From assembly GCA_964549975.1 (NCBI GenBank), contig CAZJWM010000050.1, forward strand, positions 1 through 15,254: a stretch of 15,254 nucleotides of DNA. Direction: 5' to 3'. Made by a program: the position numbers and the translations under genes. Position 1 is the stretch's first letter. Each line of letters begins with the position of its first letter. Source of the DNA: UBA3263 sp964549975. GTDB lineage: Bacteria; Bacteroidota; Bacteroidia; Bacteroidales; Muribaculaceae. This document shows, piece after piece, positions 1-7,594 of this stretch. The notes below the pieces were generated by a model that saw only the letters and a program-made list of their open reading frames with translations, did no database searches and was not told the origin of the DNA.

Positions 1-241
1 TGCCCTTGAGGGCTTCGGCGATGGGGCCGTTAACGTTGGCAACGGCTTTCTGTACGCCCTTGCCCATGTAGCGAGACTTGTCGCCGTCGCGGAGCTCGAG
101 AGCTTCGTTCACGCCGGTGGATGCGCCCGAAGGTACGGATGCACGGCCACGTGCACCGCTTTCGAGGATTACGTCAACTTCAACTGTGGGGTTGCCGCGG
201 GAGTCAAGCACCTCACGACCAATGATTTTTTCAATCTTCAT
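1..241 (-). CDS. eno: Enolase, N-terminal part (runs off left edge)
   Basis: Enolase interconverts 2-phosphoglycerate and phosphoenolpyruvate in glycolysis and acts in the cytoplasm. The minus strand reads from an ATG at 239-241 into about 80 residues starting MKIEKIIGREVLDSRGNPTV. It contains the enolase N-terminal signature GNPTVEVDV and the mobile catalytic loop region VPSGASTGVNEALELRDGD, followed by RYMGKGV. The reading frame is open to the window edge, so most of the gene, including the C-terminal TIM barrel, lies outside. A Bacteroidetes-type promoter sits about 45 bp upstream of the start. The gene is a conserved housekeeping anchor and is probably not functionally linked to the secreted proteins next to it. 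Identification is secure. Confidence 0.97.
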   Translation of the reverse strand, partial: MKIEKIIGREVLDSRGNPTVEVDVILESGARGRASVPSGASTGVNEALELRDGDKSRYMGKGVQKAVANVNGPIAEALKG

Positions 242-286
242 GATTAAAATTTTTATGGGGGTTTGGAATTGTTTGTTTCAGTGGTG

Positions 287-320
287 CAAATGTACGATTT
301 TTTTTTGACAATTCCACAAA
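287..320 (-). promoter_or_regulatory. Promoter of eno
   Basis: On the minus strand TACATTTG (287-294) matches the Bacteroidetes -7 consensus TAnnTTTG exactly. A TTTG (317-320) lies 22 bp upstream as a -33 candidate, slightly longer than the usual 19-21 bp spacing. Transcription would begin near 280 and give a leader of about 40 nt before the enolase ATG. Confidence 0.7.
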
Positions 321-344
321 TTATGACCCACAATGTGCGCGAAA

Positions 345-371
345 CCCCCGGCGCGCAGAGCGGGCCGGGGG
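345..371 (-). terminator. GC-rich hairpin after the 1051-aa gene
   Basis: CCCCCGGC (345-352) pairs perfectly with GCCGGGGG (364-371) around an 11-nt loop. A smaller stem, CCGAC/GTCGG (383-396), lies beside it. Both lie between the stop of the leftward 1051-aa gene and the enolase promoter. There is no real U-tract after the stem in the leftward direction, so termination is inferred from position and stem strength only. Confidence 0.35.
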
Positions 372-437
372 GCGACGCGCCGCCGACTCTCGTCGGGGGC
401 GTAGGTGAGTTGATAAAAAAACTTTTACTTATCTATA

Positions 438-3400
438 TCATTTACGAATTTTGATTCCGCGTTGGATGTAGATGCCGTGGGCCGAGGGGGTGGCGATGCG
501 GCGACCTTGCAGGTCGAAGTAGACGGCGTCGGCGGCACCGGTGGCGTCGGCGTTGAGTTCGCTCAGCGAGGTCACTACGCTCACCACTGAGAATGTCTGA
601 TCTTCGGTGTCGGCTTCGGAGAGGTCGATGGCGAAGCTGTCAACCGACGTTGTGGAGGCAGCGTCGACGGTCTGCTTCGACACGGAGAGGATGGGCACGT
701 TGGGGGCCAACAGGGTGCCTTCGGAGATTTTGCCAAAGGCAATCTTCGAGGAGGCATCGTCAGCGCCTTCGGCGTCAGAGACGCGGCGGATGGCGGGAGC
801 CTGGGCGGCGGTGGTGGCGGCAGAGGGTGCGTAGACGTAGTTGTCGGTGTCGGTCAACTTGCGGGCCAAGGTTTCGCCGGCAAAGTCGGCGGAGGTGGTG
901 AATGTCGAGGCGGTGGTGGCGGCGTCGGCAATTTCGAAGCTGACGGTCTCAGCGTCGGTGGCCACCATGATGGGGGTGCCTGCGGGATAGGTTTCGCCGG
1001 CCTCGGCCTTGTGGATGGTGAGGTTGGTGCCGTTGAGGCTGCCCACGTAGCAGTCAGCGCCTTCGGGGATGGTCAGGGCCACGGGCACGCAGATGGTGCC
1101 CACGCCGCCGTTGATTGCCACGGGCAGCGAGGTGACCTTCTCAAGGGCAACGCTTGAGAGGTAGGCGGTGTTGCTCTCGCCATAGTTGATGGCGTATTTA
1201 CCATAACCGATTGTTTGGTCGGCGGCGATGGCCATTGTCTCGGGGGTGTTGTCGTCGATGGTCGAAGCGGTGGCAAAGCCGTTAGCGCCGATGAAGGCGT
1301 AGCCGTTGACGTAGTCGGCCATTTGGCCGTCGCCATACCACATGATTGAGTTGTTGGTCAGCGAGGACTCCAAACTGAAGATACCGGCAGCGGTGAGGTA
1401 GTCGCCGCTCGCGCTCTTGATGCGGAAGTAGGAGTTGGCCTCGGGCATGTTCAGGGTGAAAGTGCGGTCGGCGGCGGGAGTGGCGATGAGGTCGCGATAG
1501 GCAGCGGCCACGGTGTCAAACTCGGAGTCGTCGGAGAGTTGGCCGAATTCGGTGATTTTGGCGGCGAAGCTGCCGGAATATTCGCTCAGGCCGGAGCCGA
1601 TGGTGCGGCCGTCGGCCAGGGCTGTTGCGGCCGACTTAGCGGCGGCGTAGACTGTGGCCTGATCGTCGGCGGTCATCTCTTCGATGGTCCAGTTGGTGAG
1701 CACGTTGGTGCTCCAATTGGGGTCGGCATAGAGCTGAGCGGGAGAGAGGTTATTGTTGTGGACATAGCCGTCGGAGGCACGGAAGATGAAGTAGTCGGTG
1801 CCGCTGATGGTGTTGCGCACCATGGCATACATCTCGGGGTCGGCGTCGGCCATGGAGATGCGAGCGTTGGAGTTGGCAACCGCCGTGGCGAGATATTTGC
1901 CGTTGAAGGGGTTGTAGAGCGCGGCTTGCAGGCCGTTTTCGAGCGAGCCGGTGAGGGTGATCTTCCAGATGGCGTTGTGGTCGAGTGTGGCGTCGCAATT
2001 GCTCAACACGGCATTGTAGGTGGCGTCGGTGGTGTATGTGCCGCCGAGATAACGGCTGTTGCCGGCGTTTTGGATTTTGTAGAGTTTGCCGCTATATTTC
2101 TCAATCACGGGGGCGGAGAGCGTCGTGTAGGCGTCGGCCACAATCTTTTCAATCTCGGCTTCGGCGGTGGCGAGTTCGGCCTTGGTGCCGGCGGTCAGGG
2201 CGTTGATTTGGTCGATGTAGCTCTGGCGGTCATAACCGCTGATGGTCACGCCATAGATGGTGGCAACGCTCTCTTCGGGGATGCGGGCCACAGCAGCAGC
2301 CTTCTCCTCGCGCAACTTGATGGCCACCAAACTCTCAGCCTTGAAGATACGCACATATCCGGAATACTGATTACCGTAATACGATGTCATATTGGCAGCG
2401 TTTCTAAACATACCAACACCTGCTGTTCCAAACTTAGTGCTGCAGAAAAGGAACGCATAAGGATTAGAGCCATGGTGAATGTAGAACACGCTCTGGTCTG
2501 TGGTGCTTCTCAGGGTAGATTTCACAACTTCGGCGTTGGTTTGGTCATCGATGGCCGTGCCCAGGGTTTGAGTGAGTCCAAGAGTTGTGAAGTCGCCCCA
2601 AGGAAGATATTTGTCGCCGGACTTGAATGTGCAGACTTGTCTTGAGGCGTGTGTTTCAGAGCCGTATGTACCCGTATCAGACACGGTGCAGACGTTTGCT
2701 TCGGTGTTGCCTTCTGCACCATCCCAAGCTGCGGAGCTGAGGTCGGCGGTGGTGAGTTCCGATTCTGGGCGCCACACAAGATTGGTATTGGTGGCATCGT
2801 GAGTCACGTAGTAATCACCGGGCCATTCCGTAGCGTCGCAATACGTCTTGATAAGGAATTTGTAGCCGGGTTGGATTTCGGTGGGGTCGGCCACGCTGGT
2901 GATGCGATATTCCTCGCCGTCAATGGTCCACGGCGTCAATGTCACCTTATAAATCACTATATAGCCGGAATAAGTAGCATTGTAATACTGCGTCATGAAA
3001 GTAGTCGACGAATATGTGCCAATACCGGAAGTATAATTCAGCAGATAGGAGTAGCCGTTCGTGCCATAGTGCACGTAAAACACAGCCTGTTCGTCTGTTG
3101 CATATGTCGATTTCACGAGTTCGGCACAAGCATCATTGCTTGAAGCGGCTGAAAGCAGATTCTCAGTCGTAACGCAAGTTGAAGCTGTGCAATTCCAGCG
3201 CAGGTAGCCACCGTCTGCTTTGAAGGCCACGTTGAGGGTCTCGGAGTGGTTCTCTGAGGTGGTGGTGAAGTTTGAGCAGCCGACGGTGACGCCGGTTTCT
3301 ACGCTCCAAAGGGCGTCGGCGAGGTTGTCGGCGGTGATGGCACTCTCAGCGGTGTTGTAGATGGCCTGGGTGTCGCTGTGGGTGAACACGAATTGCGACG

Positions 3401-3593
3401 ACCAGTTGGTGCTGTAGGTGCGAATCAGGTAGTGGGTGTTGGCATCGGAGTCGGTGATGTCGCTCACGGAGGTCACCGGGGTGAGCGTGTAGATGCCGTC
3501 GGAGGTGGAGTAGCTTGTGTCGAGGGCTTGCGCGCCGAAGGGCAATGCGCAGAGGGCCGCAGAAAGCATACTCATGAGTAGCTTTGTTTTCAT
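438..3593 (-). CDS. Large secreted multi-module protein, function unknown
   Basis: I do not recognise a catalytic domain in this 1051-aa protein. Residues 1-23 form a signal peptide with a probable cut after GAQA. Two homologous beta-rich modules follow (about 33-217 and 224-418). Each carries an aromatic W/Y-x-x-FVFTH-like strand, an LW or AW turn, FKxGxxYL, a VVKST step, FYxHxGxNxY and a closing YSGYxxI[YF]K strand. A helical linker (about 420-495) leads to a lectin-like segment (about 500-640: LYKIQNAG, NGKYLA, RASDGYV), a second helical stretch, another beta segment with YFRIKSASGDYL (about 721-735), and a module shared with the neighbouring 1197-aa protein (about 817-975). The C-terminus ends FDLQGRR-x9-GIYIQRG, a short tail common in Bacteroidales surface proteins. 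It lies 106 bp downstream of the SGNH gene on the same strand. A glycan-binding or adhesin role is plausible but inferred. Confidence 0.85.
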   Translation of the reverse strand: MKTKLLMSMLSAALCALPFGAQALDTSYSTSDGIYTLTPVTSVSDITDSDANTHYLIRTYSTNWSSQFVFTHSDTQAIYNTAESAITADNLADALWSVETGVTVGCSNFTTTSENHSETLNVAFKADGGYLRWNCTASTCVTTENLLSAASSNDACAELVKSTYATDEQAVFYVHYGTNGYSYLLNYTSGIGTYSSTTFMTQYYNATYSGYIVIYKVTLTPWTIDGEEYRITSVADPTEIQPGYKFLIKTYCDATEWPGDYYVTHDATNTNLVWRPESELTTADLSSAAWDGAEGNTEANVCTVSDTGTYGSETHASRQVCTFKSGDKYLPWGDFTTLGLTQTLGTAIDDQTNAEVVKSTLRSTTDQSVFYIHHGSNPYAFLFCSTKFGTAGVGMFRNAANMTSYYGNQYSGYVRIFKAESLVAIKLREEKAAAVARIPEESVATIYGVTISGYDRQSYIDQINALTAGTKAELATAEAEIEKIVADAYTTLSAPVIEKYSGKLYKIQNAGNSRYLGGTYTTDATYNAVLSNCDATLDHNAIWKITLTGSLENGLQAALYNPFNGKYLATAVANSNARISMADADPEMYAMVRNTISGTDYFIFRASDGYVHNNNLSPAQLYADPNWSTNVLTNWTIEEMTADDQATVYAAAKSAATALADGRTIGSGLSEYSGSFAAKITEFGQLSDDSEFDTVAAAYRDLIATPAADRTFTLNMPEANSYFRIKSASGDYLTAAGIFSLESSLTNNSIMWYGDGQMADYVNGYAFIGANGFATASTIDDNTPETMAIAADQTIGYGKYAINYGESNTAYLSSVALEKVTSLPVAINGGVGTICVPVALTIPEGADCYVGSLNGTNLTIHKAEAGETYPAGTPIMVATDAETVSFEIADAATTASTFTTSADFAGETLARKLTDTDNYVYAPSAATTAAQAPAIRRVSDAEGADDASSKIAFGKISEGTLLAPNVPILSVSKQTVDAASTTSVDSFAIDLSEADTEDQTFSVVSVVTSLSELNADATGAADAVYFDLQGRRIATPSAHGIYIQRGIKIRK
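2340..3497 (-). repeat. Tandem duplicated protein module (two copies, about 190 aa each)
   Basis: Module A is encoded at about 2943-3497 and module B at about 2340-2924. Shared landmarks in order are YLIRTY/FLIKTY, FVFTH/YYVTH, LW/AW, FKADGGYL/FKSGDKYL, ELVKST/EVVKST, FYVHYGTNGYSYL/FYIHHGSNPYAFL, and YSGYIVIYK/YSGYVRIFK. A third, more divergent copy lies in the 1197-aa protein (about 5155-5733). The duplication is seen by eye at protein level, and boundaries are approximate. Confidence 0.75.
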
Positions 3594-3637
3594 AAGTGGA
3601 AAAAGATGTGTTAAATTATTAGTAAATATGAGTTACC

Positions 3638-3645
3638 CAAATATG
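3638..3645 (-). promoter_or_regulatory. Weak -7-like box before the 1051-aa gene
   Basis: On the minus strand CATATTTG is one base away from TAnnTTTG. It lies 45 bp before the ATG of the 1051-aa gene and just beyond the hairpin at 3653-3682. It could give that gene its own transcript, but no convincing -33 box was found. Confidence 0.25.
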
Positions 3646-3652
3646 AGCGGCG

Positions 3653-3682
3653 GGCGGGCCGATGCTGACGGCTCGGCCCGCC
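3653..3682 (-). terminator. Strong hairpin between the two minus-strand secreted-protein genes
   Basis: GGCGGGCCGA (3653-3662) pairs perfectly with TCGGCCCGCC (3673-3682) around a 10-nt loop, beginning 17 bp after the SGNH gene's stop codon. It has no U-tract on the leftward side. It may be a terminator, partial terminator or mRNA-stabilising stem setting the ratio between the two genes. Confidence 0.45.
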
Positions 3683-3699
3683 GCAGATTTAGCTGTGTT

Positions 3700-6600
3700 T
3701 TAGTCGATTCGGAGTTTGCCGTCTTCAACCTTCACTTGCTTGAGGCCGCTGCGGTTCACGAGGCGGCGACCGAGCAGGTCGTAGGTTTGACGGCCGGAGG
3801 TGCGTTCCACCACCACGGTCTTCAGGCCGGAGGTGCCGCTTTCGTCGCCGGAGCGCAGGTCGAGGAGGAAGTCGCCGCCCTGGCTACCGTTGGCCACGGG
3901 GATGGCGATGGATTGCGCGGTTGACTCGCCCAACACTGCGGTGGGCACGTCGATCACGGCACTGTTGGCGGCCACGTCGTCGCCCTCGCTGAGGGCTGCG
4001 AAGGCCACTGTGGGGGTGTCGGCACTCACCTGCGCTGAGGTCAGCGCGGGAGCGGCGGCCGAGGTTGCAGCGCTCTTGATGAAGGATGTGGTGCCTTCGG
4101 TGGCGGCAAAGGGCGCCCAAGCCACGGAGGCGTGAACGGCCTCGCCGACGTAGTTGGCGTTAGCCGAGGTGGCGTCGTAGTCGATGGCGAAGTTCACCGT
4201 TGAGCCGGCAGCGGCTTTGATGAGGAAGGGGGTGCCTGCGGCGTAGGTCTCACCGGCCGAAACTTGGTGGATGGTGAGGATGCCGTCTCCGTAGGTGGTG
4301 ACGAAGAATTCGGCACCGGCCACGGTGGGCACGGTCACGGCCACGGGAGCGGCAAACGATGCGCGACCGTTAGCGTCTACGCTCACGGGCAGCGAGGTGA
4401 CGTATTCGAGGTTGACGTTGCTCCAGATGTAGCTCTTGAGCGTGGCAGCATCGGCTGCACCGCCATTGACCACATTGCCGTCGCCGGAGCAGGCCATCAC
4501 GCGAGCCGACTCAATGTCGGTGCCCTGGATGCCGTAGCGCAGGTGGTAGGCGCCGCTCTCGGCCAGTGCGCCTTGGAAGCCCACGATGGTGGCCACTGAG
4601 GCGTTGTCGGCAGCGGTGCCCTGGTGGAAACCGAGCATACGGCCGGAGCCATTGTAGGCGTAGCGGCCTTCGGGATAGCTCAGCAGATGGCCGTAGGAGC
4701 TGTCGGCGGCAGGTTCGTAATAGAAGATTGTGGAGGCCTCGTTGTCGCCGGTTTTGGAGGCGACGCACACGGCCTGATAGTCAGTGCCGGAGTTGACGGT
4801 GTTCTCCTTGCAGGTGGAGGAGAGATAGGTGGGAGTGCCGTTAAACGTGGAGGTGTACGTGCTGTTGGTCACGTAGCCGTCGGATGCGCGCACGCGGATG
4901 TAGCGGCCAAACTTGGGTGTGTTGATGCTCACGGAGCTCACTGCGGCTTGCAGACGAGCCAGCGCCAGCGCACATTCGAGTTCGTCGTAGGTGGTGGAAC
5001 CGTCGGCCAACATCTCCTCGAGGAGCTTGATGTCGGCGTCCCAGCCGTCGTAGTTCAGCGAATATTGGCCGAGGTCGTTGCCCATGTTCAGGTCTTTGAG
5101 TTGCTCTTGGATTGAGGCCAATTGCTCTTTGAAGGAGTCGCGATAGTCCACGGAGCCCTCTTCCACTTTGTAGATGATCACGTAGGGGCTCCAGCTTGCG
5201 TTGTAGTAGCTGGGCGCATTTGCCGAGCAGCTGAAGTGACCGAAGGCGCCGGAGGTGGCGGCAAAGAGGCTCTGCACCAGGTTGGTGGTGTTAGACGAGT
5301 TGGTGGAGTAGAAGTGCATCCAGAAGAGCGCGGAACCGTTGGCGGCCACGTCGCTGCCTTTGATCACTTCAAACTGGGTGTTATTCGTAGATTCGTCGCC
5401 GAGGGCGTAGGTCGAAACAACGGTAGAGGGTTGCGAAAGCACCATATATTTGCCGGTGGACTCGCCGCTCTGGAATTGAAACGAGGCGCCGGAGCCGTCG
5501 GTGGCGTGGGTCTGCGTGCAGCTCACGGCCGTGGAGAGCTGTTTGGCATACCAGATGCACGATTCCAGGTCGGAGTCGGTGAGGTCGGTGCGCAGTTTGA
5601 CGGTGAAGTTCGTGTCGTCGTGGGTGAGGATGAAGGTGTAGTCCCAGTTGGTGTTGTAGACCTGCATCACGTAGCGCTTGCCATCTTCGATTTCGGCGGC
5701 GGAGCTGATGGGCACGAACTTATAGTCCACGCCGTCAACTGTGGAGTTGGTGGCCGAAAGTGTCTGAATGGCCGAGGAGAGGGTCGTCAGCGACGAGGCT
5801 TGCGCCGAGTAGCTGTCGGCAGCGGCTGTTGAGCCTTGCAGCAGGGCGTTGGCCGAGTCGATGGAGGCTTGCAGGCGGGCCTTGTAGGCGGCGCTCACTG
5901 TGGCCGACGAGGCCACGGATTTGGCCGAGGTGACGGCTTTGCCCAAGGTGTTGCGCGCGTTGATGGCGGCATATTGGGCGTCGAATTCGTCGTCGGTCTG
6001 CGCTTTTGCGCCGTCGATATATTGAGCGAGAATTTGCGCGATTTTGTTGTAGCCTTTGCCGTAGACGTAGTTCGAGGGCATATAGGCGGAGTTGGGCGTG
6101 GAGCTCGCTGTGGCCAGCGGGTTGAAGATGTCCACGTAGGTGGCGCCGGTTTCGGTGGCCAGGGCCTTAAATTGCTCGTTATATTGCTGAGTGAGGGTGT
6201 TGGTGGCGGTGGTCCAGTGAGGCGTCAGCGACAGGATGTAGATCTTGGCGTTGGGCGCCAGCGACTTAGCCTTTGCGATGAGCGAGGCGTAGCTTGTCTT
6301 CACTGTGGCGGCAGCGGTGCTCTGGCCGAGCTCGTAGGTGCCCACATAGAAGAAGATTTGCTTCGGCGCCACTTTGCTCATCTTGGAGCTGTCGGTTGAG
6401 AACATGTTTTCCAACACTGTGGTATACGTGTCGATCGACATGCCGCCGTAGCCCCAGGCCCAGCCGCGGTTTTTCACGTTGGCCATGCCGCCGAGAAGTT
6501 CGTGCCATTCGCCGCCGTTGATCATTTCGTCGCCGAAGATCCACACGTCGTTGGCGTAGCTTGGCAGCTCGCAAAACATCTGATTGCGCATGCCGTTGGC

Positions 6601-7293
6601 GGAGCCGACGTTGCAAGCGTTGTTGGTCATCTGGTCGCCGTCGATGAGCGAAGACTTGAGGGTGGAGTCGCCGGCCACGCTCACCACCTTGTCACACCAG
6701 ATTTTGTAGCCTTTGGGGCCGAGGTGGAGGTTGTCAAGGGAGATTGCGCCGGTGGTGATGCCCATCAGGTCGTTGTAGAGGTCGAGATAGTAGACGGTCT
6801 TGTTGTCTACCAACGTCTGATATTGGGTGTTCAGCGCGGTGATATCGGCCAAAGTGCGATAGCCCACGGTGGAGGGAAACACCGAGGTGATGTAGATTTT
6901 GGTGTTGGGCGATTCATCTTTCACGCGTTCCACCAGGGATTTGACGTTGGCAAAGGCCACGTCGCCGGAAATCTGGCTGCCGAGGTCGTTGGTGCCGATC
7001 ATCACGAAGATTTTGGCAGGGTGACCGATAAGCCAGTTTTCAATATTTTCGAGGGTTTCGCCGGAGAGCGCACCGGAGTTGCCGCGGTTAAGGCAGCGTG
7101 CGTCGTCACCAAAGGTCTCAGCCCAAGAGCCCATGTTGGTGATGGAGTTGCCCACAAATACGATGCTCTGCTCTGTGACACGGCCGGCCTTAAACGAGTC
7201 ATAGCGGTGGAGCTTGAAAGCGTCGTCAGCGGTAGCCCAAGGAGCGGAAGTCAGTGCAGCCAATGCTGCAAAAAGTAGAGTCCGTAATTTCAT
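3700..7293 (-). CDS. Secreted twin-SGNH hydrolase with C-terminal accessory modules
   Basis: This 1197-aa exported protein is a likely carbohydrate or acyl esterase of the SGNH/GDSL superfamily. A signal peptide (1-22) ends at APWATA. Lobe 1 (about 40-207) is intact: GNS with Ser50 (block I), NRGNSG (69-74, block II), GTND with Asn102 (block III), and DNLH with Asp187 and His190 (block V). Lobe 2 (about 246-427) keeps the fold pattern but reads GDE (254-256) for GDS, GTYE for GTND and NYVY for DxxH, so it should be inactive. It has GDEMINGGEWHEL instead. A helical spacer (about 432-515) follows, then one copy of the module duplicated in the 1051-aa neighbour (about 521-713), a helical region (717-790), a beta segment with RVRASDGYV (about 800-807), the shared beta module (about 962-1116) and a YDLLGRRL tail. 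Substrate is unknown; O-acetylated glycans such as sialic acids are one option. Confidence 0.9.
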   Translation of the reverse strand: MKLRTLLFAALAALTSAPWATADDAFKLHRYDSFKAGRVTEQSIVFVGNSITNMGSWAETFGDDARCLNRGNSGALSGETLENIENWLIGHPAKIFVMIGTNDLGSQISGDVAFANVKSLVERVKDESPNTKIYITSVFPSTVGYRTLADITALNTQYQTLVDNKTVYYLDLYNDLMGITTGAISLDNLHLGPKGYKIWCDKVVSVAGDSTLKSSLIDGDQMTNNACNVGSANGMRNQMFCELPSYANDVWIFGDEMINGGEWHELLGGMANVKNRGWAWGYGGMSIDTYTTVLENMFSTDSSKMSKVAPKQIFFYVGTYELGQSTAAATVKTSYASLIAKAKSLAPNAKIYILSLTPHWTTATNTLTQQYNEQFKALATETGATYVDIFNPLATASSTPNSAYMPSNYVYGKGYNKIAQILAQYIDGAKAQTDDEFDAQYAAINARNTLGKAVTSAKSVASSATVSAAYKARLQASIDSANALLQGSTAAADSYSAQASSLTTLSSAIQTLSATNSTVDGVDYKFVPISSAAEIEDGKRYVMQVYNTNWDYTFILTHDDTNFTVKLRTDLTDSDLESCIWYAKQLSTAVSCTQTHATDGSGASFQFQSGESTGKYMVLSQPSTVVSTYALGDESTNNTQFEVIKGSDVAANGSALFWMHFYSTNSSNTTNLVQSLFAATSGAFGHFSCSANAPSYYNASWSPYVIIYKVEEGSVDYRDSFKEQLASIQEQLKDLNMGNDLGQYSLNYDGWDADIKLLEEMLADGSTTYDELECALALARLQAAVSSVSINTPKFGRYIRVRASDGYVTNSTYTSTFNGTPTYLSSTCKENTVNSGTDYQAVCVASKTGDNEASTIFYYEPAADSSYGHLLSYPEGRYAYNGSGRMLGFHQGTAADNASVATIVGFQGALAESGAYHLRYGIQGTDIESARVMACSGDGNVVNGGAADAATLKSYIWSNVNLEYVTSLPVSVDANGRASFAAPVAVTVPTVAGAEFFVTTYGDGILTIHQVSAGETYAAGTPFLIKAAAGSTVNFAIDYDATSANANYVGEAVHASVAWAPFAATEGTTSFIKSAATSAAAPALTSAQVSADTPTVAFAALSEGDDVAANSAVIDVPTAVLGESTAQSIAIPVANGSQGGDFLLDLRSGDESGTSGLKTVVVERTSGRQTYDLLGRRLVNRSGLKQVKVEDGKLRID

Positions 7294-7351
7294 TTAGGGT
7301 TAAAGTGATTAATGTGTAGGTTAATGATTATTCGGTTCGATTAGCAATTCG

Positions 7352-7359
7352 CAAATATA
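7352..7359 (-). promoter_or_regulatory. -7 box for the 1197-aa hydrolase
   Basis: On the minus strand TATATTTG matches TAnnTTTG exactly and lies 58 bp before the ATG at 7293. No good -33 TTTG is seen at the expected spacing, so expression may need an activator. It shares the 301-bp intergenic region with the divergent promoter of the 862-aa paralogue. Confidence 0.5.
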
Positions 7360-7474
7360 CGCATTAATTTGTTACCCCCCCTTAATTCCTGTTAAAGTTT
7401 CTTAATCGCCCTCAAATCCCCTCACCAACGCCCCTTAAACTCCTGATTCCCTCAAAACTTTCCGCCCTCGAGTG

Positions 7475-7505
7475 TTGCGCGATTGAGAAAAAAGTTGTAG
7501 ATTTG
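7475..7505 (+). promoter_or_regulatory. Promoter of the 862-aa hydrolase
   Basis: TAGATTTG (7498-7505) is an exact -7 box, with TTG (7475-7477) 20 bp upstream as the -33 element. Transcription would start near 7512, leaving a leader of about 80 nt before the ATG at 7595. Confidence 0.65.
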
Positions 7506-7594
7506 CGGTGTCAAAATTGGGCGGCACTCCTTCCTCGCCGCATGAGAAACCAAAAACAAACCCTTAATTACACATTCTTTTTCATCACAGACTA

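Noticed and set aside
1539..2645. A 368-codon open frame on the plus strand
   Set aside because: It is antisense to the 1051-aa secreted protein, is Gly/Val/His-rich without motifs, and its high-GC codon pattern mirrors the real frame opposite.
6502..7278. A 258-codon plus-strand frame opposite the SGNH catalytic lobe
   Set aside because: It is the mirror of the intact SGNH region, and a similar mirror frame appears opposite the 862-aa paralogue. Parallel shadows of homologous genes are expected and do not indicate a second gene.
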